Assembly: GCF_028463845.1 (NCBI RefSeq)
Contig: NZ_CP116805.1
Coordinates: forward strand, 3,406,001-3,470,000
Origin: Gimibacter soli
GTDB lineage: Bacteria > Pseudomonadota > Alphaproteobacteria > Sphingomonadales > Kordiimonadaceae
DNA length: 64,000 bases
Reading direction: 5' to 3'
Below the pieces are notes generated by a model that worked only from the letters and a program-made list of their open reading frames with translations, was not told where the DNA came from and did no database searches. A program made the translations under genes and the position numbers. Below, piece by piece: positions 38,764 through 49,297 of this stretch (position 1 is the stretch's first letter; each line of letters opens with the position of its first letter).

Positions 38764-39543
38764 TCAGCCTTTGCGTTCCACCATCATCTTCTTGATCTCG
38801 GCAATCGCCTTCGCGGGGTTCAGACCCTTCGGGCAGGCGTTCGCGCAGTTCATGATCGTGTGGCAGCGATAAAGCCGGAACGGATCCTCAAGGTTATCGA
38901 GGCGGTCGCCGGTGGCTTCGTCGCGGCTGTCGATGATCCAGCGATAAGCCTGCAGGAGGATAGCAGGGCCGAGATATTTGTCGCCGTTCCACCAGTAGCT
39001 CGGGCACGAGGTCGAGCAGCAGGCGCAGAGGATACATTCGTAAAGCCCATCGAGCTTTTCGCGGTCTTCAACCGACTGCAGACGCTCTTTTTCAGGCGTC
39101 GTTGACTGCGTCTGCATCCACGGCTTGATCGAGGCATATTGCGCATAGAAGTTGGTCAGGTCCGGCACCAGATCCTTCACCACTTCCAGATGCGGCAGCG
39201 GGGTGATCTTCACTTCGCCCTTCACGTCTTCGATGGCGCGGGTGCAGGCGAGCGTGTTCTTGCCATCGATATTCATCGCGCACGAACCGCACACGCCTTC
39301 GCGGCACGAACGCCGGAAGGTCAGCGTGCTGTCCATCTCGTTCTTGATCTTGATAAGGGCATCAAGAACCATCGGACCGCAGCTGTCCATGTCCACTTCG
39401 AACGTGTCCATGCGCGGGTTTTCGCCATCATCCGGGTTCCAGCGGTAAACCGAGAACTTGCGGATATTCTTGGCGCCATCGGCAGCCTTGACGGTTTTGC
39501 CCTTGCCGATCTTCGAGTTTGCAGGAAGCGAGAATTCAGCCAT
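38764..39543 (-). CDS. sdhB: Succinate dehydrogenase iron-sulfur subunit
   Basis: The 259-residue protein has ligands for all three clusters: the [2Fe-2S] set in [13 protein letters not shown] plus the later Cys of TLAC, the [4Fe-4S] set in [13 protein letters not shown], and the [3Fe-4S] set in [14 protein letters not shown]. It conducts electrons from the SdhA flavin to ubiquinone at the membrane subunits. It is the last gene of the operon, 17 bases after sdhA, and is followed by a terminator. Confidence 0.97.
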   Translation of the reverse strand: MAEFSLPANSKIGKGKTVKAADGAKNIRKFSVYRWNPDDGENPRMDTFEVDMDSCGPMVLDALIKIKNEMDSTLTFRRSCREGVCGSCAMNIDGKNTLACTRAIEDVKGEVKITPLPHLEVVKDLVPDLTNFYAQYASIKPWMQTQSTTPEKERLQSVEDREKLDGLYECILCACCSTSCPSYWWNGDKYLGPAILLQAYRWIIDSRDEATGDRLDNLEDPFRLYRCHTIMNCANACPKGLNPAKAIAEIKKMMVERKG

Positions 39544-39560
39544 TTGTTTTCATCCCTTCC

Positions 39561-41348
39561 TTAGTACACCCGGGCCTTCGGCTTGATATAGCCGATTTCC
39601 TCGGTAAGCGTGAAATCATGGACCGGACGATCGCCAAGCGTCACCTTCTTGCCGTCGAACCAGCAAACAGTGTGCTTCATCCAGTTCTTGTCGTCGCGGT
39701 CAGGGAAGTCTTCGTGCATATGAGCACCACGGCTTTCCTTGCGATTTTCCGCCGAATGCATGGTCAGCACGGCCTGGCCGATCAGGTTCTGCAGTTCCAG
39801 CGTCTCAATGAGGTCGCTGTTCCAGACGAGGCTCCTATCACTGGTCTTCAGGTCGCCCATACCGGCGGCAACCTCGTCGATCATCTTGACACCTTCCTCG
39901 AGGACTTCCTTGGTGCGGAACACCGCGCAGTTGTTCTGCATGGTGCGCTGCATCTTCAGGCGCATCTCGGCGGTCGGGGTCGAGCCCGAGGCATAGCGGG
40001 CAGCGTCGAGGCGGCTGAGGGCCATGTCGGCATAGCCTTCCGCCAGCGCCTTCTGGGTTGCACCCGACTTGACGATCTCCGGCACCCGCTTGCCAACCGC
40101 GCGACCGAACACCACAAGGTCGATGAGCGAGTTGGAGCCGAGACGGTTTGCACCGTGGACCGATACACAGGCTGCCTCGCCAACCGCGAACAGACCCGGC
40201 ACCACAGCGTCCGGATTGTCCTTCGTCGGGTTGATGACCTCGCCGTGATAGTTCGTCGGTATACCGCCCATGTTGTAATGAACGGTAGGCAGGATCGGGA
40301 TCGGCTCTTTGGTCACATCGACGCCTGCGAAGATTTTCGCGGATTCCGAAATGCCCGGCAGGCGCTTGTGCAGCACATCAGCCGGCAGGTGCTCAAGGTG
40401 CAGGAACATGTGATCCTTGTTGGCGCCAACGCCGCGGCCTTCACGGATCTCGTTCGAGATCGAGCGCGAAACCACATCGCGCGAGGCCAGATCCTTCGCC
40501 GATGGTGCATAGCGTTCCATGAAACGCTCACCTTCGGAGTTCCGCAGGATACCGCCTTCACCGCGGGCACCCTCGGTGATCAGCACGCCGGCACCGTAGA
40601 TGCCGGTCGGGTGGAACTGGACGAACTCCAGATCCTGCAGGGCAAGGCCTGCCCGCAGCACCATGCCGCCGCCGTCACCGGTGCAGGTGTGGGCGCTGGT
40701 GGCCGAGAAGTAGGCACGGCCATAACCGCCGGTCGCCAGCACGGTGGCCTGGGACCGGAAGGCATGGATCGAACCGTCTTCCATATTCATCGCGATCACA
40801 CCACGGCATTCACCGTTTTCCATGATCAGGTCGATGGCGAAATATTCGATATAGAAGTCGCTATCGTACTTCAGCGACTGCTGATAAAGCGCGTGCAGCA
40901 TGGCGTGGCCGGTACGGTCGGCGGCAGCGCAGGTGCGCTGGGCTGCCGGGCCTTCACCGAACTTGGTGGTCATACCACCGAACGGGCGCTGGTAGATTTT
41001 GCCCTCTTCGGTACGGCTGAAGGGCACACCATAATGTTCCAGTTCGTAAACCGCTGCCGGAGCCTCGCGGACCATATATTCGATCGCGTCCTGGTCACCG
41101 AGCCAGTCGGAGCCCTTGACGGTGTCATACATGTGCCACTGCCAGTTATCCTCGCCCATGTTGCCAAGCGACGCGGCGATGCCGCCTTGCGCTGCCACGG
41201 TGTGCGAACGGGTCGGGAAAACCTTGGTGATGCACGCCGTCTTGAGCCCGCTTTCAGCAAGGCCCATGGTCGCACGGAGGCCAGAGCCACCGGCGCCGAC
41301 AACAACGGCATCATAGGTATGAAGGGTAATGGGATAGGCCTTGGACAT
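39561..41348 (-). CDS. sdhA: Succinate dehydrogenase flavoprotein subunit
   Basis: The 595-residue protein has an FAD-binding Rossmann motif ([13 protein letters not shown]), the covalent FAD His in [11 protein letters not shown] (residue 49), the succinate-site segment with HPTGIYGAG and REGRG, and a C-terminal helical domain ending KPKARVY. It oxidises succinate to fumarate on the cytoplasmic face. ATG 41348 has GGGGG upstream; a GTG one codon earlier directly abuts the sdhD stop codon. Translation is probably coupled to sdhD. Confidence 0.97.
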   Translation of the reverse strand: MSKAYPITLHTYDAVVVGAGGSGLRATMGLAESGLKTACITKVFPTRSHTVAAQGGIAASLGNMGEDNWQWHMYDTVKGSDWLGDQDAIEYMVREAPAAVYELEHYGVPFSRTEEGKIYQRPFGGMTTKFGEGPAAQRTCAAADRTGHAMLHALYQQSLKYDSDFYIEYFAIDLIMENGECRGVIAMNMEDGSIHAFRSQATVLATGGYGRAYFSATSAHTCTGDGGGMVLRAGLALQDLEFVQFHPTGIYGAGVLITEGARGEGGILRNSEGERFMERYAPSAKDLASRDVVSRSISNEIREGRGVGANKDHMFLHLEHLPADVLHKRLPGISESAKIFAGVDVTKEPIPILPTVHYNMGGIPTNYHGEVINPTKDNPDAVVPGLFAVGEAACVSVHGANRLGSNSLIDLVVFGRAVGKRVPEIVKSGATQKALAEGYADMALSRLDAARYASGSTPTAEMRLKMQRTMQNNCAVFRTKEVLEEGVKMIDEVAAGMGDLKTSDRSLVWNSDLIETLELQNLIGQAVLTMHSAENRKESRGAHMHEDFPDRDDKNWMKHTVCWFDGKKVTLGDRPVHDFTLTEEIGYIKPKARVY

Positions 41349-41351
41349 CAC

Positions 41352-41735
41352 TTATCCCCCAAAGGCGATCTTGAGAATGGAAAAGGCGCCAAGCGCCGCG
41401 AGCAGGATCGTGCCGAAGGTGATGGCCGTCATCACGATGATCTTGTTCATCTTCGTGTGGACATAATCCTCGACCATCACCTGCAGGCCGAGGCGCAGGT
41501 GCCAGGTCACGTTCAGGACGAAAAGCAGCATCAGCACAGCCACGAGCGGCTGCTGGAGCCACGAAACCCAATCAGCATAGGGCTTGCCGGCATTGCCGAT
41601 GAAAGAGGTCACAACAAACAGCGTCAGCGGGATGTTGGCCACGCCGCTCATGCGCTGCACCCACCAGTGATGGGTGCCTTCCTTGGCGGAACCAAGGCCA
41701 CGGACCTTGGCGAGAGGGGCTTTGAAATCGCTCAT
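41352..41735 (-). CDS. sdhD: Succinate dehydrogenase membrane anchor subunit
   Basis: The 127-residue protein has three membrane helices (about 30-48, 62-80 and 100-122). The first region GTHHWWVQRMSGVANIPLT is typical of SdhD, and the conserved His in VTWHLRLGLQVMVEDY is expected to take part in heme b binding. Together with SdhC it anchors SdhAB and forms the quinone site. It starts two bases after sdhC ends. Confidence 0.95.
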   Translation of the reverse strand: MSDFKAPLAKVRGLGSAKEGTHHWWVQRMSGVANIPLTLFVVTSFIGNAGKPYADWVSWLQQPLVAVLMLLFVLNVTWHLRLGLQVMVEDYVHTKMNKIIVMTAITFGTILLAALGAFSILKIAFGG

Positions 41736-41737
41736 GA

Positions 41738-42133
41738 TCAGATCATCCCCAGCATGCGGTAACCCATCACCCAGATCACGATTGTGGCGGCGATGGAAAA
41801 CACGAATGTGAATTTGGCCGAAGCCGCATTGATCTTCAGGCTATACATACGGCCGCTGTCCATGATCAGATGGCGGATGCCGGAGGCAAAATGCTGCATC
41901 AGGGCCCAGGTGAGGCCGAAGAGCACGAAACGCCCCAGGGGACTCGCCAGACACGTCATCACTGTATCGAAGCTCTCCGGGCCGGAAGCCAGAGCCATGA
42001 GCCACCAGACAAGGATAACCGTCCCCACCGCGAGCGCCGAACCGGTCGCACGGTGAAGGATGGAGGCAGCCATTGCGGCGCTCCAGCGGTAAACCTGCAG
42101 GTGGGGAGAAAGCGGGCGGTTCGCCTGTGCCAT
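41738..42133 (-). CDS. sdhC: Succinate dehydrogenase cytochrome b556 subunit
   Basis: The 131-residue protein carries the SdhC signature RPLSPHLQVYRW and SILHRATG, whose Ser and Arg line the ubiquinone site, and three membrane helices. The His in HFASGIRHLIMD is the likely heme ligand. ATG 42133 has AGGGGA upstream; the frame to 42196 adds residues unlike SdhC. It is the first gene of sdhCDAB. Confidence 0.95.
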   Translation of the reverse strand: MAQANRPLSPHLQVYRWSAAMAASILHRATGSALAVGTVILVWWLMALASGPESFDTVMTCLASPLGRFVLFGLTWALMQHFASGIRHLIMDSGRMYSLKINAASAKFTFVFSIAATIVIWVMGYRMLGMI

Positions 42134-42373
42134 GAAAAATCCCCTAGAAGAAATACAATGTTGAGGCGGGCACGGCCCTCGATCCGGGCCCGTCATCGTC
42201 CGACGCCCCTTTTAACGCCGCGTCGCCTTGTTCCGCAAGGCGGATATTCAACAAACGCCCAACTTTCGCCACGCTTCTGCCGACGCGAAATATTCACAAC
42301 CCAAACGATTGCACATTGAAACTTTGGTTGGTAGCTTCGATCCATAAAATTGTATTCATGGATTTGACCCTAT

Positions 42374-44347
42374 ATGCGCCATTCCCTGCGGGCAGCCTTT
42401 CTGGCCTTCACCCTTGCCTTCCCTGCGTTTGCTGAAGAAGCGACAACCCCGCCCCCGCTTTACCCGGTGGAGCAGTTCGCCGCGCTCGCGCGGGTCAACC
42501 AACTGACCGTCTCACCGGACGGGGAGTTTATCGCCTATATCTCGCCGCTTGGCGGGCGCCAGCATGTGGTGATGCACCGACTGGGCGAGAAAGACTTCAA
42601 CAAGATGGTGATCCTGCCGCCAATCGACGAGGGCAGATTGACGGCCGACGTCAGCTGGATCCGCTGGGCCAACAATGAACGGCTGTTCGTTTCCTACCGC
42701 TTCACCAATGACGACGCCTTCCGGCGTTATGTCCGCACTGCCATGTTCAGCGTGCCGCGCGAAGGCAAAATCAAATGGGTCGATATGGCCCAGCCCAGCC
42801 GAGACCAGCGGAAGCAGGGATATAAAGCGTCGCCAGCCCAGTTCAAGGACGACATTATCGATCATCTGCCGGACGAGCCGGATTTTGTCCTGCAGTCTAT
42901 CGACAGTGACCAGGATGGCAGCGACGAAATCCGGAAGGTGAATGTTCACACCGGCAAATATTCCGTGGTGACCGAAGGCCGGGCCAGTATTCAGAATTGG
43001 CTTGTCGATGCCAATCATGAGCCCCGGCTCGGCTGGGGATATGACCAGTATTCGAACAGCAAGACGATCTACCGCAGCCCCGAAACCGGCAAATTCATCG
43101 ACCTGACGGACACCGAATGGCTTGATTCCGACAGGATCAACCCGATCGGCTTCACCGACGACCCCCGCATCGTTTATGCCCTTGAAACCGTCAGTGACAC
43201 GGTCAAGCGGCTGGTCTCCTTTGACGTTCTGGAAGGCAAGGTGAAAAGCATCCTGTTCGAGCGCGAGGGCGCCACCGCCACGGGCCTGCGCCGTCACCCG
43301 GTCAATGACGTTGTCATCGGTTATACCTATAGCGATGAAGACGGCGGCGACACTTTCTACACCGATCCCTTCCTGAACAAGCTGAAAGCACGGATCGATC
43401 AGCTGCTGCCGGATGGCTATAACCGGATTGTCGATTTTGTACCCGCACGCAGCCAGTATTTCATCCTGCATAGCAACGAACGCAATGAAGGCACCTATTT
43501 CATCCTCGACCTGAAATCCAAGACGCTGACGCCCGAGATCAATCGCCGCGACTTTGCGCCGGATACAATGGCCAGCACGCTCAGCTATACGGTGGCGGCC
43601 CGTGACGGGCTCGAATTCAAGGCGATGCTGACCCTGCCGGTTGGACGGAAGGCCGAGAACCTGCCGTTGATCGTCATGCCGCACGGTGGCCCCCATGCAC
43701 GCACATCCGGCGGTTTCCAGTATCAACGCCAGTTTTTCGCCAATCGTGGCTACGCGGTGCTCGAACCCGATTTCCGCGGGTCCACGGGCTATGGCACCCA
43801 GTTCAAGGAAGCCGGCTTCAACGAATGGGGCGGCAAGATGCAGGATGACGTGACCGACGCCACCAAATGGGCAATTGAAAAGGGTATCGCAGACCCTGCC
43901 CGCATCTGCATTGTCGGCGGTTCCTACGGCGGTTACGCGTCCCTCATGGGCACCATCATGGCGCCTGGCATGTATGCTTGCGCCATCAGCATCAACGGTG
44001 TGGCCGACATCCCCGGCATGCTGCGGTTCGACCGCTATTTCCTCGGCGGCCGCGAGTGGAACAAGAAGATCATCCCCGAAGGCCGCAAGGCGACAGATAT
44101 CTCGCCCGTCGACCGCGCAGCAGAAGTTTCGGCCCCTGTTCTGATCATCCACGCGAAGGACGATCCGGTCGTGCGCTTCGATCAGGGCAAGGGGATGTAT
44201 TCCAAACTCAAATCGCTTGGCAAACCCGTTGAATTCATTGAGCTGAAATCAGGTGACCATTATCTCGATACCACCGAAGCCCGCCTCGCGACGCTCACCG
44301 CGATGGAGGCTTTCCTGAAAACACATCTGGGCGCACCCGCACCCTGA
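42374..44347 (+). CDS. Secreted S9 family peptidase (prolyl oligopeptidase type), copy 1
   Basis: The 657-residue protein has a signal peptide (AFLAFTLAFPAFA), an N-terminal beta-propeller (about 30-390) and a C-terminal alpha/beta-hydrolase domain with the catalytic triad Ser517 (GGSYGGYA), Asp597 (HAKDDPVV) and His629 (SGDHYLD). This is the S9C acylaminoacyl/dipeptidyl-peptidase type, acting on short peptides in the periplasm or outside. Its ribosome site is weak. A paralogue follows after 26 bases, so the two form an operon. A 240-base region divides them from sdhC. Confidence 0.93.
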   Translation: MRHSLRAAFLAFTLAFPAFAEEATTPPPLYPVEQFAALARVNQLTVSPDGEFIAYISPLGGRQHVVMHRLGEKDFNKMVILPPIDEGRLTADVSWIRWANNERLFVSYRFTNDDAFRRYVRTAMFSVPREGKIKWVDMAQPSRDQRKQGYKASPAQFKDDIIDHLPDEPDFVLQSIDSDQDGSDEIRKVNVHTGKYSVVTEGRASIQNWLVDANHEPRLGWGYDQYSNSKTIYRSPETGKFIDLTDTEWLDSDRINPIGFTDDPRIVYALETVSDTVKRLVSFDVLEGKVKSILFEREGATATGLRRHPVNDVVIGYTYSDEDGGDTFYTDPFLNKLKARIDQLLPDGYNRIVDFVPARSQYFILHSNERNEGTYFILDLKSKTLTPEINRRDFAPDTMASTLSYTVAARDGLEFKAMLTLPVGRKAENLPLIVMPHGGPHARTSGGFQYQRQFFANRGYAVLEPDFRGSTGYGTQFKEAGFNEWGGKMQDDVTDATKWAIEKGIADPARICIVGGSYGGYASLMGTIMAPGMYACAISINGVADIPGMLRFDRYFLGGREWNKKIIPEGRKATDISPVDRAAEVSAPVLIIHAKDDPVVRFDQGKGMYSKLKSLGKPVEFIELKSGDHYLDTTEARLATLTAMEAFLKTHLGAPAP

Positions 44348-44373
44348 CCTTTATCCAGACGTCCGGAGACTTT

Positions 44374-46374
44374 ATGAAATTCTCAACTGCCTTTCTCGGC
44401 ACATTCGCCAGAACCACCTGCATCGCAGCTCTCCTCACGGGGGTTGCACAGGCTGCCGTAGCCGACACGCCGCCAGCCCTGATCCCGGTTGAACGCTTCG
44501 CCGAGCTGCCCTCTGCCCAGCATTTCAACCTTTCGCCGGGCGGCGATTATGTCGCCTATGTCTCGCCCATCAACGGGCGCCAGCATGTGTTCATGCATCC
44601 GATCGGCGACACAAGCCCTGAAACGCTCGTTGTCCTGCCGCCGATCGATCAGGGCCGGATCACCGCCGACATTTCCTGGATCGACTGGGCCAACAATGAA
44701 ACGCTCCTCATTGCCTATCGCTTCACCGACCGCATTCGCGGCGAAGAATTTACCCGCACCGACATGTTCAGCCTGAACCGCAAGAAGGGTTCAAAATTCA
44801 TGAGCATGGCGCGCCCCAGCAAACGGGAGAAGGACGAAGGCCTCACGTCGTCACGCGCCCAGTTCAAGGACCGGGTGATCGACATGCTGCCCGATGACCC
44901 CGAGCATATCCTGACCACCCTCGACCCCGAGATGAACGGCAAATACGAAATCCGCAAGGTGAAGGTGAAGAACGGCCAGTTCAGCGTGGTCAGCGATGGC
45001 ATGCACGGCATCCAGCAATGGATGACCGACGAGAACCACGAGCCCCGCATCGGCTGGGGCTACGACCGCACCGAATTCCATATCGTTTACAAGGACCCGG
45101 ATACCGACCGCCTCGGCGATATTCAGGATTCGGGCATGATGGCGAGCGGCGAGATCGAGCTGCTCTCCTTCACCCAGGATCCCAAGGTTGCCTATGCCCT
45201 GCATCTGCAGGAAGACGGCAACCACACGCTTGTCACCTACAACATCCCCTCGGGGCAAATCGTCGAAACCCTTTTTGCGCCCGAAGAAGGTGATGTGACC
45301 GGCCTGAAGCGCGATCCCGAAACCGACGCCGTCATCGGCTATCGCTATAACGGCCCTGACGGCGGGCGCGTTCATTATATCGACAAGCAGATCGCCGGCC
45401 TGAAGACCAGCATCGACAAGCTGCTGCCGGACGGATTGAACGAGATCACCGATATCGTGCGCAGCCAGAAGATGTTCCTGATCCTGCACAGCAGTGTGCG
45501 TGATCCCGGCAGCTATTATCTTCTGGACCTGAAATCGAAGCAGCTGTCGCCGATCACCCGCACCCGGAATATCGATCCGGCAACGCTGACCGATATCGAG
45601 GTGCAGAAGATCGCCGCCCGTGACGGGCTGGAGTTTGAGGTGCTGGTCACCAAACCGGCCGGTAGCGAGGCAAAGAATCTGCCGATGGTGGTTTTCCCCC
45701 ATGGTGGACCACATTCCCGCAGCTCCATCTCCTTCCACTATATGGCGCAGTTCATGGCAAACCGTGGCTATGTCGTACTGCAGCCGAACTTCCGGGGCTC
45801 CACCGGGTACGGTGATGCCTTCGTGGAAGCCGGCTACAATGAATGGGGCCGCAAAATGCAGGAAGATGTGACCGACGCGACCAAGTGGGCAATCGAACAG
45901 GGGCTGGCCGATCCGAAGCGCATCTGCATCGCTGGCGGTTCCTACGGCGGTTATGCTGCCCTCATGGGTGCGATCACCGAGCCTGATCTATATGCCTGCG
46001 CGATCAGCTTCAACGGAGTGGCCGATATTCCCCGCATGATCGAGGCCGACAAGGGCTTCATTGGCGGGAAATTCCGGGTGAAGAAAATCATCCCCGAAGG
46101 GATGAAGAAGGAAGACATCTCGCCAGTGCACCGCGCCGCCGAGATCAAGGCCCCGATCCTGCTCATTCACGCCAAGGATGATCCGGTCGTACCGTTCGAC
46201 CATGGCCGCGCCATGAACAGCAAGCTGAAAAGCCTGCAAAAGTCGGTCGAGTTCGTAGAAATGGATTCCGGTGACCATCATCTGGAATCCGCAGAAGCGC
46301 GCCTCGCGACGCTCAACGCGATGGAAGCTTTCCTCGCCCGTCACATCGGCGCGGGAACTGCGGCGGGGCGCTGA
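44374..46374 (+). CDS. Secreted S9 family peptidase (prolyl oligopeptidase type), copy 2
   Basis: The 666-residue paralogue of the previous gene has a signal peptide (TTCIAALLTGVAQAAVA), the beta-propeller with matching blocks (VAYVSPINGRQHVFMH against IAYISPLGGRQHVVMH in copy 1) and the hydrolase domain with Ser523 (GGSYGGYA), Asp in HAKDDPVVP and His in SGDHHLE. GGAG precedes the ATG. The gene pair probably arose by tandem duplication; differing propellers suggest different peptide preferences. It is convergent with the MCP gene at 46415. Confidence 0.93.
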   Translation: MKFSTAFLGTFARTTCIAALLTGVAQAAVADTPPALIPVERFAELPSAQHFNLSPGGDYVAYVSPINGRQHVFMHPIGDTSPETLVVLPPIDQGRITADISWIDWANNETLLIAYRFTDRIRGEEFTRTDMFSLNRKKGSKFMSMARPSKREKDEGLTSSRAQFKDRVIDMLPDDPEHILTTLDPEMNGKYEIRKVKVKNGQFSVVSDGMHGIQQWMTDENHEPRIGWGYDRTEFHIVYKDPDTDRLGDIQDSGMMASGEIELLSFTQDPKVAYALHLQEDGNHTLVTYNIPSGQIVETLFAPEEGDVTGLKRDPETDAVIGYRYNGPDGGRVHYIDKQIAGLKTSIDKLLPDGLNEITDIVRSQKMFLILHSSVRDPGSYYLLDLKSKQLSPITRTRNIDPATLTDIEVQKIAARDGLEFEVLVTKPAGSEAKNLPMVVFPHGGPHSRSSISFHYMAQFMANRGYVVLQPNFRGSTGYGDAFVEAGYNEWGRKMQEDVTDATKWAIEQGLADPKRICIAGGSYGGYAALMGAITEPDLYACAISFNGVADIPRMIEADKGFIGGKFRVKKIIPEGMKKEDISPVHRAAEIKAPILLIHAKDDPVVPFDHGRAMNSKLKSLQKSVEFVEMDSGDHHLESAEARLATLNAMEAFLARHIGAGTAAGR

Positions 46375-46414
46375 GCCCCACCGGTCATCTGATATCGAAA
46401 ATCCGCGCGGTGCC

Positions 46415-47650
46415 TCAGGCGCCGCGCAGGTCTTTCAGGAAGGTCTCGACCCGGTCGCTGAGCGTTTCTGCTTCGGCCGACAGGCTTTCCGCCGCCTCAC
46501 CGACTTCGCTGGCACCACGCTCGGTTTTCGCCGAGGCCGTGCTCACGCTTGCCACGTTCCGGGAAACATCCTGCGTGCCTTCGGCCGCTTCGCGGACATT
46601 GTTCGAAATCTCGCCAGCAACGACCGTTTGTTCGTCGACCGCGCTCGCGATGGTGCGGGCACTGGTGCCCACGTTGGCGATGCGGGTATCGATGGTGCGG
46701 ATGGCTTCGGCGGTCTCATCCGATGCGGTTTGCATCGCGGCCACTTCGGCGGTGATTTCCATCGTCGCCTGTGCCGTCTGGTTCGCAAGGTTCTTCACCT
46801 CGTTCGCCACAACGGCAAAGCCCTTGCCGGCCTCGCCTGCCCGCGCGGCCTCAATCGTGGCGTTGAGGGCCAATAGGTTGGTCTGGTCCGCAATCTTGCG
46901 GATGAAGGTCAGCACACCACCGATCTTTTCAGCCGCCACCGCCAGCCGGGTCACGGCCTCGGTCGCAACGCGCGACGCGGTCACGGCCTGTTCGGCGGCG
47001 CCGTTTGTCTCGGCGACCTGACGGTTGATTTCGGTGATCGAGCCTGAAAGCTGCTCGGTTGCCTCTGCCACCGTCTGCACATTGGCGGACGCCTGTTCGG
47101 AAGCCGCCGCCATCGAAACGGCAAGGCCGCTCGTTGTCTGCGCATCTTCTTTCAGGGCGCTCGCCGTCGCATCCAGCTGGGCGACAGACGCCTTGAGCGT
47201 GGAGACAACCCCCATCACATGGGAGTGGAATTCCTGCGCCAGCGCCTCGCGGCGGGCATGTTCGTCCGCTTCCATCTGCTGCATGCGGGCCGATGCCCGG
47301 TTGATGATGGCCGCCCCCCGGCCAAACGCGCCGCGCATGCCGGTGGTCAGGAATTTGCGGTGGTAACGGCCTTCAACCGCAGCATCAAGGGCCGCCGCAC
47401 TTTCACGCACATAGGCGTCCGTCAGGTCGAGCATATGGTTGAGATCGCGCAGAACTTCGGAATGAGCGCCGTGGCTTTGCCAGCCAATGATGCGGGCTTC
47501 GCTGTCACCATCCCGGAAGCGGCCAGAGACGGCAGCAATCGCGTTGAAGGCTTTTTCATAGCCCGCGAGCTTGTCCTCAAGATCACGCACATAGGCCGGA
47601 TCATATTTCGGGGCGCTTGCAGCAGCCTTGTCTTTCAGAAAACCGAACAT
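46415..47650 (-). CDS. Soluble methyl-accepting chemotaxis protein (signalling half of a split Aer-like receptor)
   Basis: The 411-residue protein has no membrane segment. Residues about 30-130 form a helical region with features of Aer/PAS-coupled receptors ([22 protein letters not shown]), and the rest is an MCP signalling domain with the conserved hairpin tip [21 protein letters not shown]. Methylation-type helices flank the tip. It begins six bases after the PAS-domain gene ends, so the sensor and signal parts that are fused in Aer are here two proteins in one operon. It would couple to CheW/CheA, which are not in view. Confidence 0.91.
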   Translation of the reverse strand: MFGFLKDKAAASAPKYDPAYVRDLEDKLAGYEKAFNAIAAVSGRFRDGDSEARIIGWQSHGAHSEVLRDLNHMLDLTDAYVRESAAALDAAVEGRYHRKFLTTGMRGAFGRGAAIINRASARMQQMEADEHARREALAQEFHSHVMGVVSTLKASVAQLDATASALKEDAQTTSGLAVSMAAASEQASANVQTVAEATEQLSGSITEINRQVAETNGAAEQAVTASRVATEAVTRLAVAAEKIGGVLTFIRKIADQTNLLALNATIEAARAGEAGKGFAVVANEVKNLANQTAQATMEITAEVAAMQTASDETAEAIRTIDTRIANVGTSARTIASAVDEQTVVAGEISNNVREAAEGTQDVSRNVASVSTASAKTERGASEVGEAAESLSAEAETLSDRVETFLKDLRGA

Positions 47651-47656
47651 CTTCTT

Positions 47657-48187
47657 CTACTCCTGCAGCGACCAGACGAATTCGTCGTAGGTGAGGCCGG
47701 CATCCTTCAGCGTCTTCACGAGCAGCGCTTCACCAGCAGCAAGCCCTGCCTTGGGGTCAGCATGGCGTTTTTCTTCTGCCAGCAGCGCTTCATAGATTTT
47801 CGAAATCTGCGCGACGGCCTGTTTCGACGGCACCCGGCGATTGGAATGGTAACCGATGATCTCGCCGCTTTGGTCGAGCGTCGGGGTCACATGGGCAAAC
47901 ACCCAGTAATAGCCACCATCCTTGGCGATGTTTTTCACATAGGCGAAAATCTCGCGCTTCGATTTCAGCGTTTCCCAGAGCAGCTTGAACACTGTCCGCG
48001 GCATGTCGGGATGGCGGATCAGGCTGTGCGGCTTGCCGACCATCTCGTCTTCGCGGAAGCCGGAGATCTTGCAGAAGATGTCGTTGGCATAGGTGATCCA
48101 GCCGCGCGTGTCGGTTTTGGATACGATGATTTCATCATTGCCGAAGCGATGCTCGACATTGGTCGGCTGGATAGGATGGTGGTCCAT
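47657..48187 (-). CDS. PAS-domain protein, Aer-type sensor
   Basis: The 176-residue protein is mostly one PAS domain (about 20-120) of the Aer type: GWITYANDIFCKISGF, then EDEMVGKPHSLIRHPDMPR and DGGYYWVFAHVTPT. This subtype often binds FAD and senses redox state. A short helical C-terminus ends TYDEFVWSLQE. ATG 48187 has GGGGA upstream; the open frame to 48259 is not needed. It is directly followed by the soluble MCP, which is its probable partner. Confidence 0.88.
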   Translation of the reverse strand: MDHHPIQPTNVEHRFGNDEIIVSKTDTRGWITYANDIFCKISGFREDEMVGKPHSLIRHPDMPRTVFKLLWETLKSKREIFAYVKNIAKDGGYYWVFAHVTPTLDQSGEIIGYHSNRRVPSKQAVAQISKIYEALLAEEKRHADPKAGLAAGEALLVKTLKDAGLTYDEFVWSLQE

Positions 48188-48265
48188 CGAATGTTCCCCA
48201 AAAACATTGCCGGGTATGTGCAGAATCACAGAACGGGCGGGAGCCAGCATCCTGCACACGAGTGG

Positions 48266-48280
48266 TTAACGCGGGGTTAC
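48266..48280. promoter_or_regulatory. Near-match CtrA site upstream of the PAS/MCP pair
   Basis: The sequence TTAA, seven bases, TTAC is one base off the CtrA full site, about 80 bases upstream of the PAS gene ATG. It overlaps the stop codon of the neighbouring gene, so part of the match is forced. Confidence 0.25.
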
Positions 48281-49135
48281 ACCAGCAAGCCCGCCGCGTG
48301 CAAGAACGCGTCGCGCTTCTTCCACATGCAGGGCTTCAATCATGCGACCATTATGCACCGCAACGCCCTTGCCTTCCACTGATGCGCGCTCGAAAATTTC
48401 GACCAGTTCTTTGGCTGCCTGAAGCTCCTCGGGCGAGGGCGCGTAGGCCGCGAGGACGAGCGGGATTTGGGCCGGGTGGATGAGCGACTTGCCATCAAAG
48501 CCGAACTCAAGCGCCTGCCGGCATTCAGCGGAAAAGCCTGTTTCATCGCGGAAATCGGCATAAACCGCATCGATCACGCCAATACCGGCGGCGCGCGCCG
48601 CCATCACAACCTGCCCCATGGCATAAAGAAGCGGCGCCCGCCCGGCCACGTGCCGCGCCCGCAATTCCTTCACCAGATCATTGGCGCCAAGGATCAGTCC
48701 GGCGAGCCGCGGCGAGGCCGCCGCAATGGCGCCAGCGGCCAGAACACCCTTCGGTGTTTCGATCATCGCCCACACGCGGGCGGGCGACTGTGCGACATCA
48801 AGTCGCACCGTCAGATCGGCCATCGCCGCCGCCGCTTCCACCTTCGGCACGACAAGATGTTCGACCCCTGCCTCGATCGCCGCCGCGAGGTCTTCGCCAC
48901 CCCACGGTGTATCCAGCGCATTGATGCGGATCGCCACCATCCGGTCGCCGAACCCGCCTTCACGGACTGCCGCCACCGCCTGATCGCGGGCCATCGCCTT
49001 GGCGTCGGGGCTTACAGCATCCTCAAGGTCAAGAATGATGGCGTCCGCTGACAGTCCCCGTGCCTTCTCGATCGCGCGTGCGTTAGAAGCGGGCATGAAA
49101 AGGGGCGCGACCGGGATTCTCGTTTCAGGTGTCAT
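48266..49135 (-). CDS. CitE/HpcH-HpaI family lyase (CoA ester lyase-like)
   Basis: The 289-residue enzyme has the CitE-like barrel: PLFMPASNARAIEKA at the start, ILDLEDAVSPDAK, the magnesium-binding Glu in MIETPKGVL and the Asp in LGANDLVKEL, and GKSLIHPAQI near the end. Family members cleave citryl-, malyl- or methylmalyl-CoA. It has no CitD/CitF partners, so a malyl-CoA-type lyase or thioesterase is more likely than citrate lyase. ATG 49135 is used because GGAAAA lies upstream; ATG 49153 is possible. The gene stands alone. Confidence 0.88.
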   Translation of the reverse strand: MTPETRIPVAPLFMPASNARAIEKARGLSADAIILDLEDAVSPDAKAMARDQAVAAVREGGFGDRMVAIRINALDTPWGGEDLAAAIEAGVEHLVVPKVEAAAAMADLTVRLDVAQSPARVWAMIETPKGVLAAGAIAAASPRLAGLILGANDLVKELRARHVAGRAPLLYAMGQVVMAARAAGIGVIDAVYADFRDETGFSAECRQALEFGFDGKSLIHPAQIPLVLAAYAPSPEELQAAKELVEIFERASVEGKGVAVHNGRMIEALHVEEARRVLARGGLAGVTPR

Positions 49136-49297
49136 AGTTGCAATTTTCCGCATTCATCAGGTTGAATATTGCTAATTCTTTGGAATTACTGGATCAACCA
49201 TCTCTGATTGAATTTTTTCTTGTAGGCATTTCTACTGATCTGAACGATACTTGGGCCATACATGGATGACAGAATCATATGAATTCCGGCGTATTTC

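Noticed and set aside
39519-41762. A 747-residue plus-strand frame opposite sdhA and sdhD
   Set aside because: It is a shadow of the succinate dehydrogenase genes.
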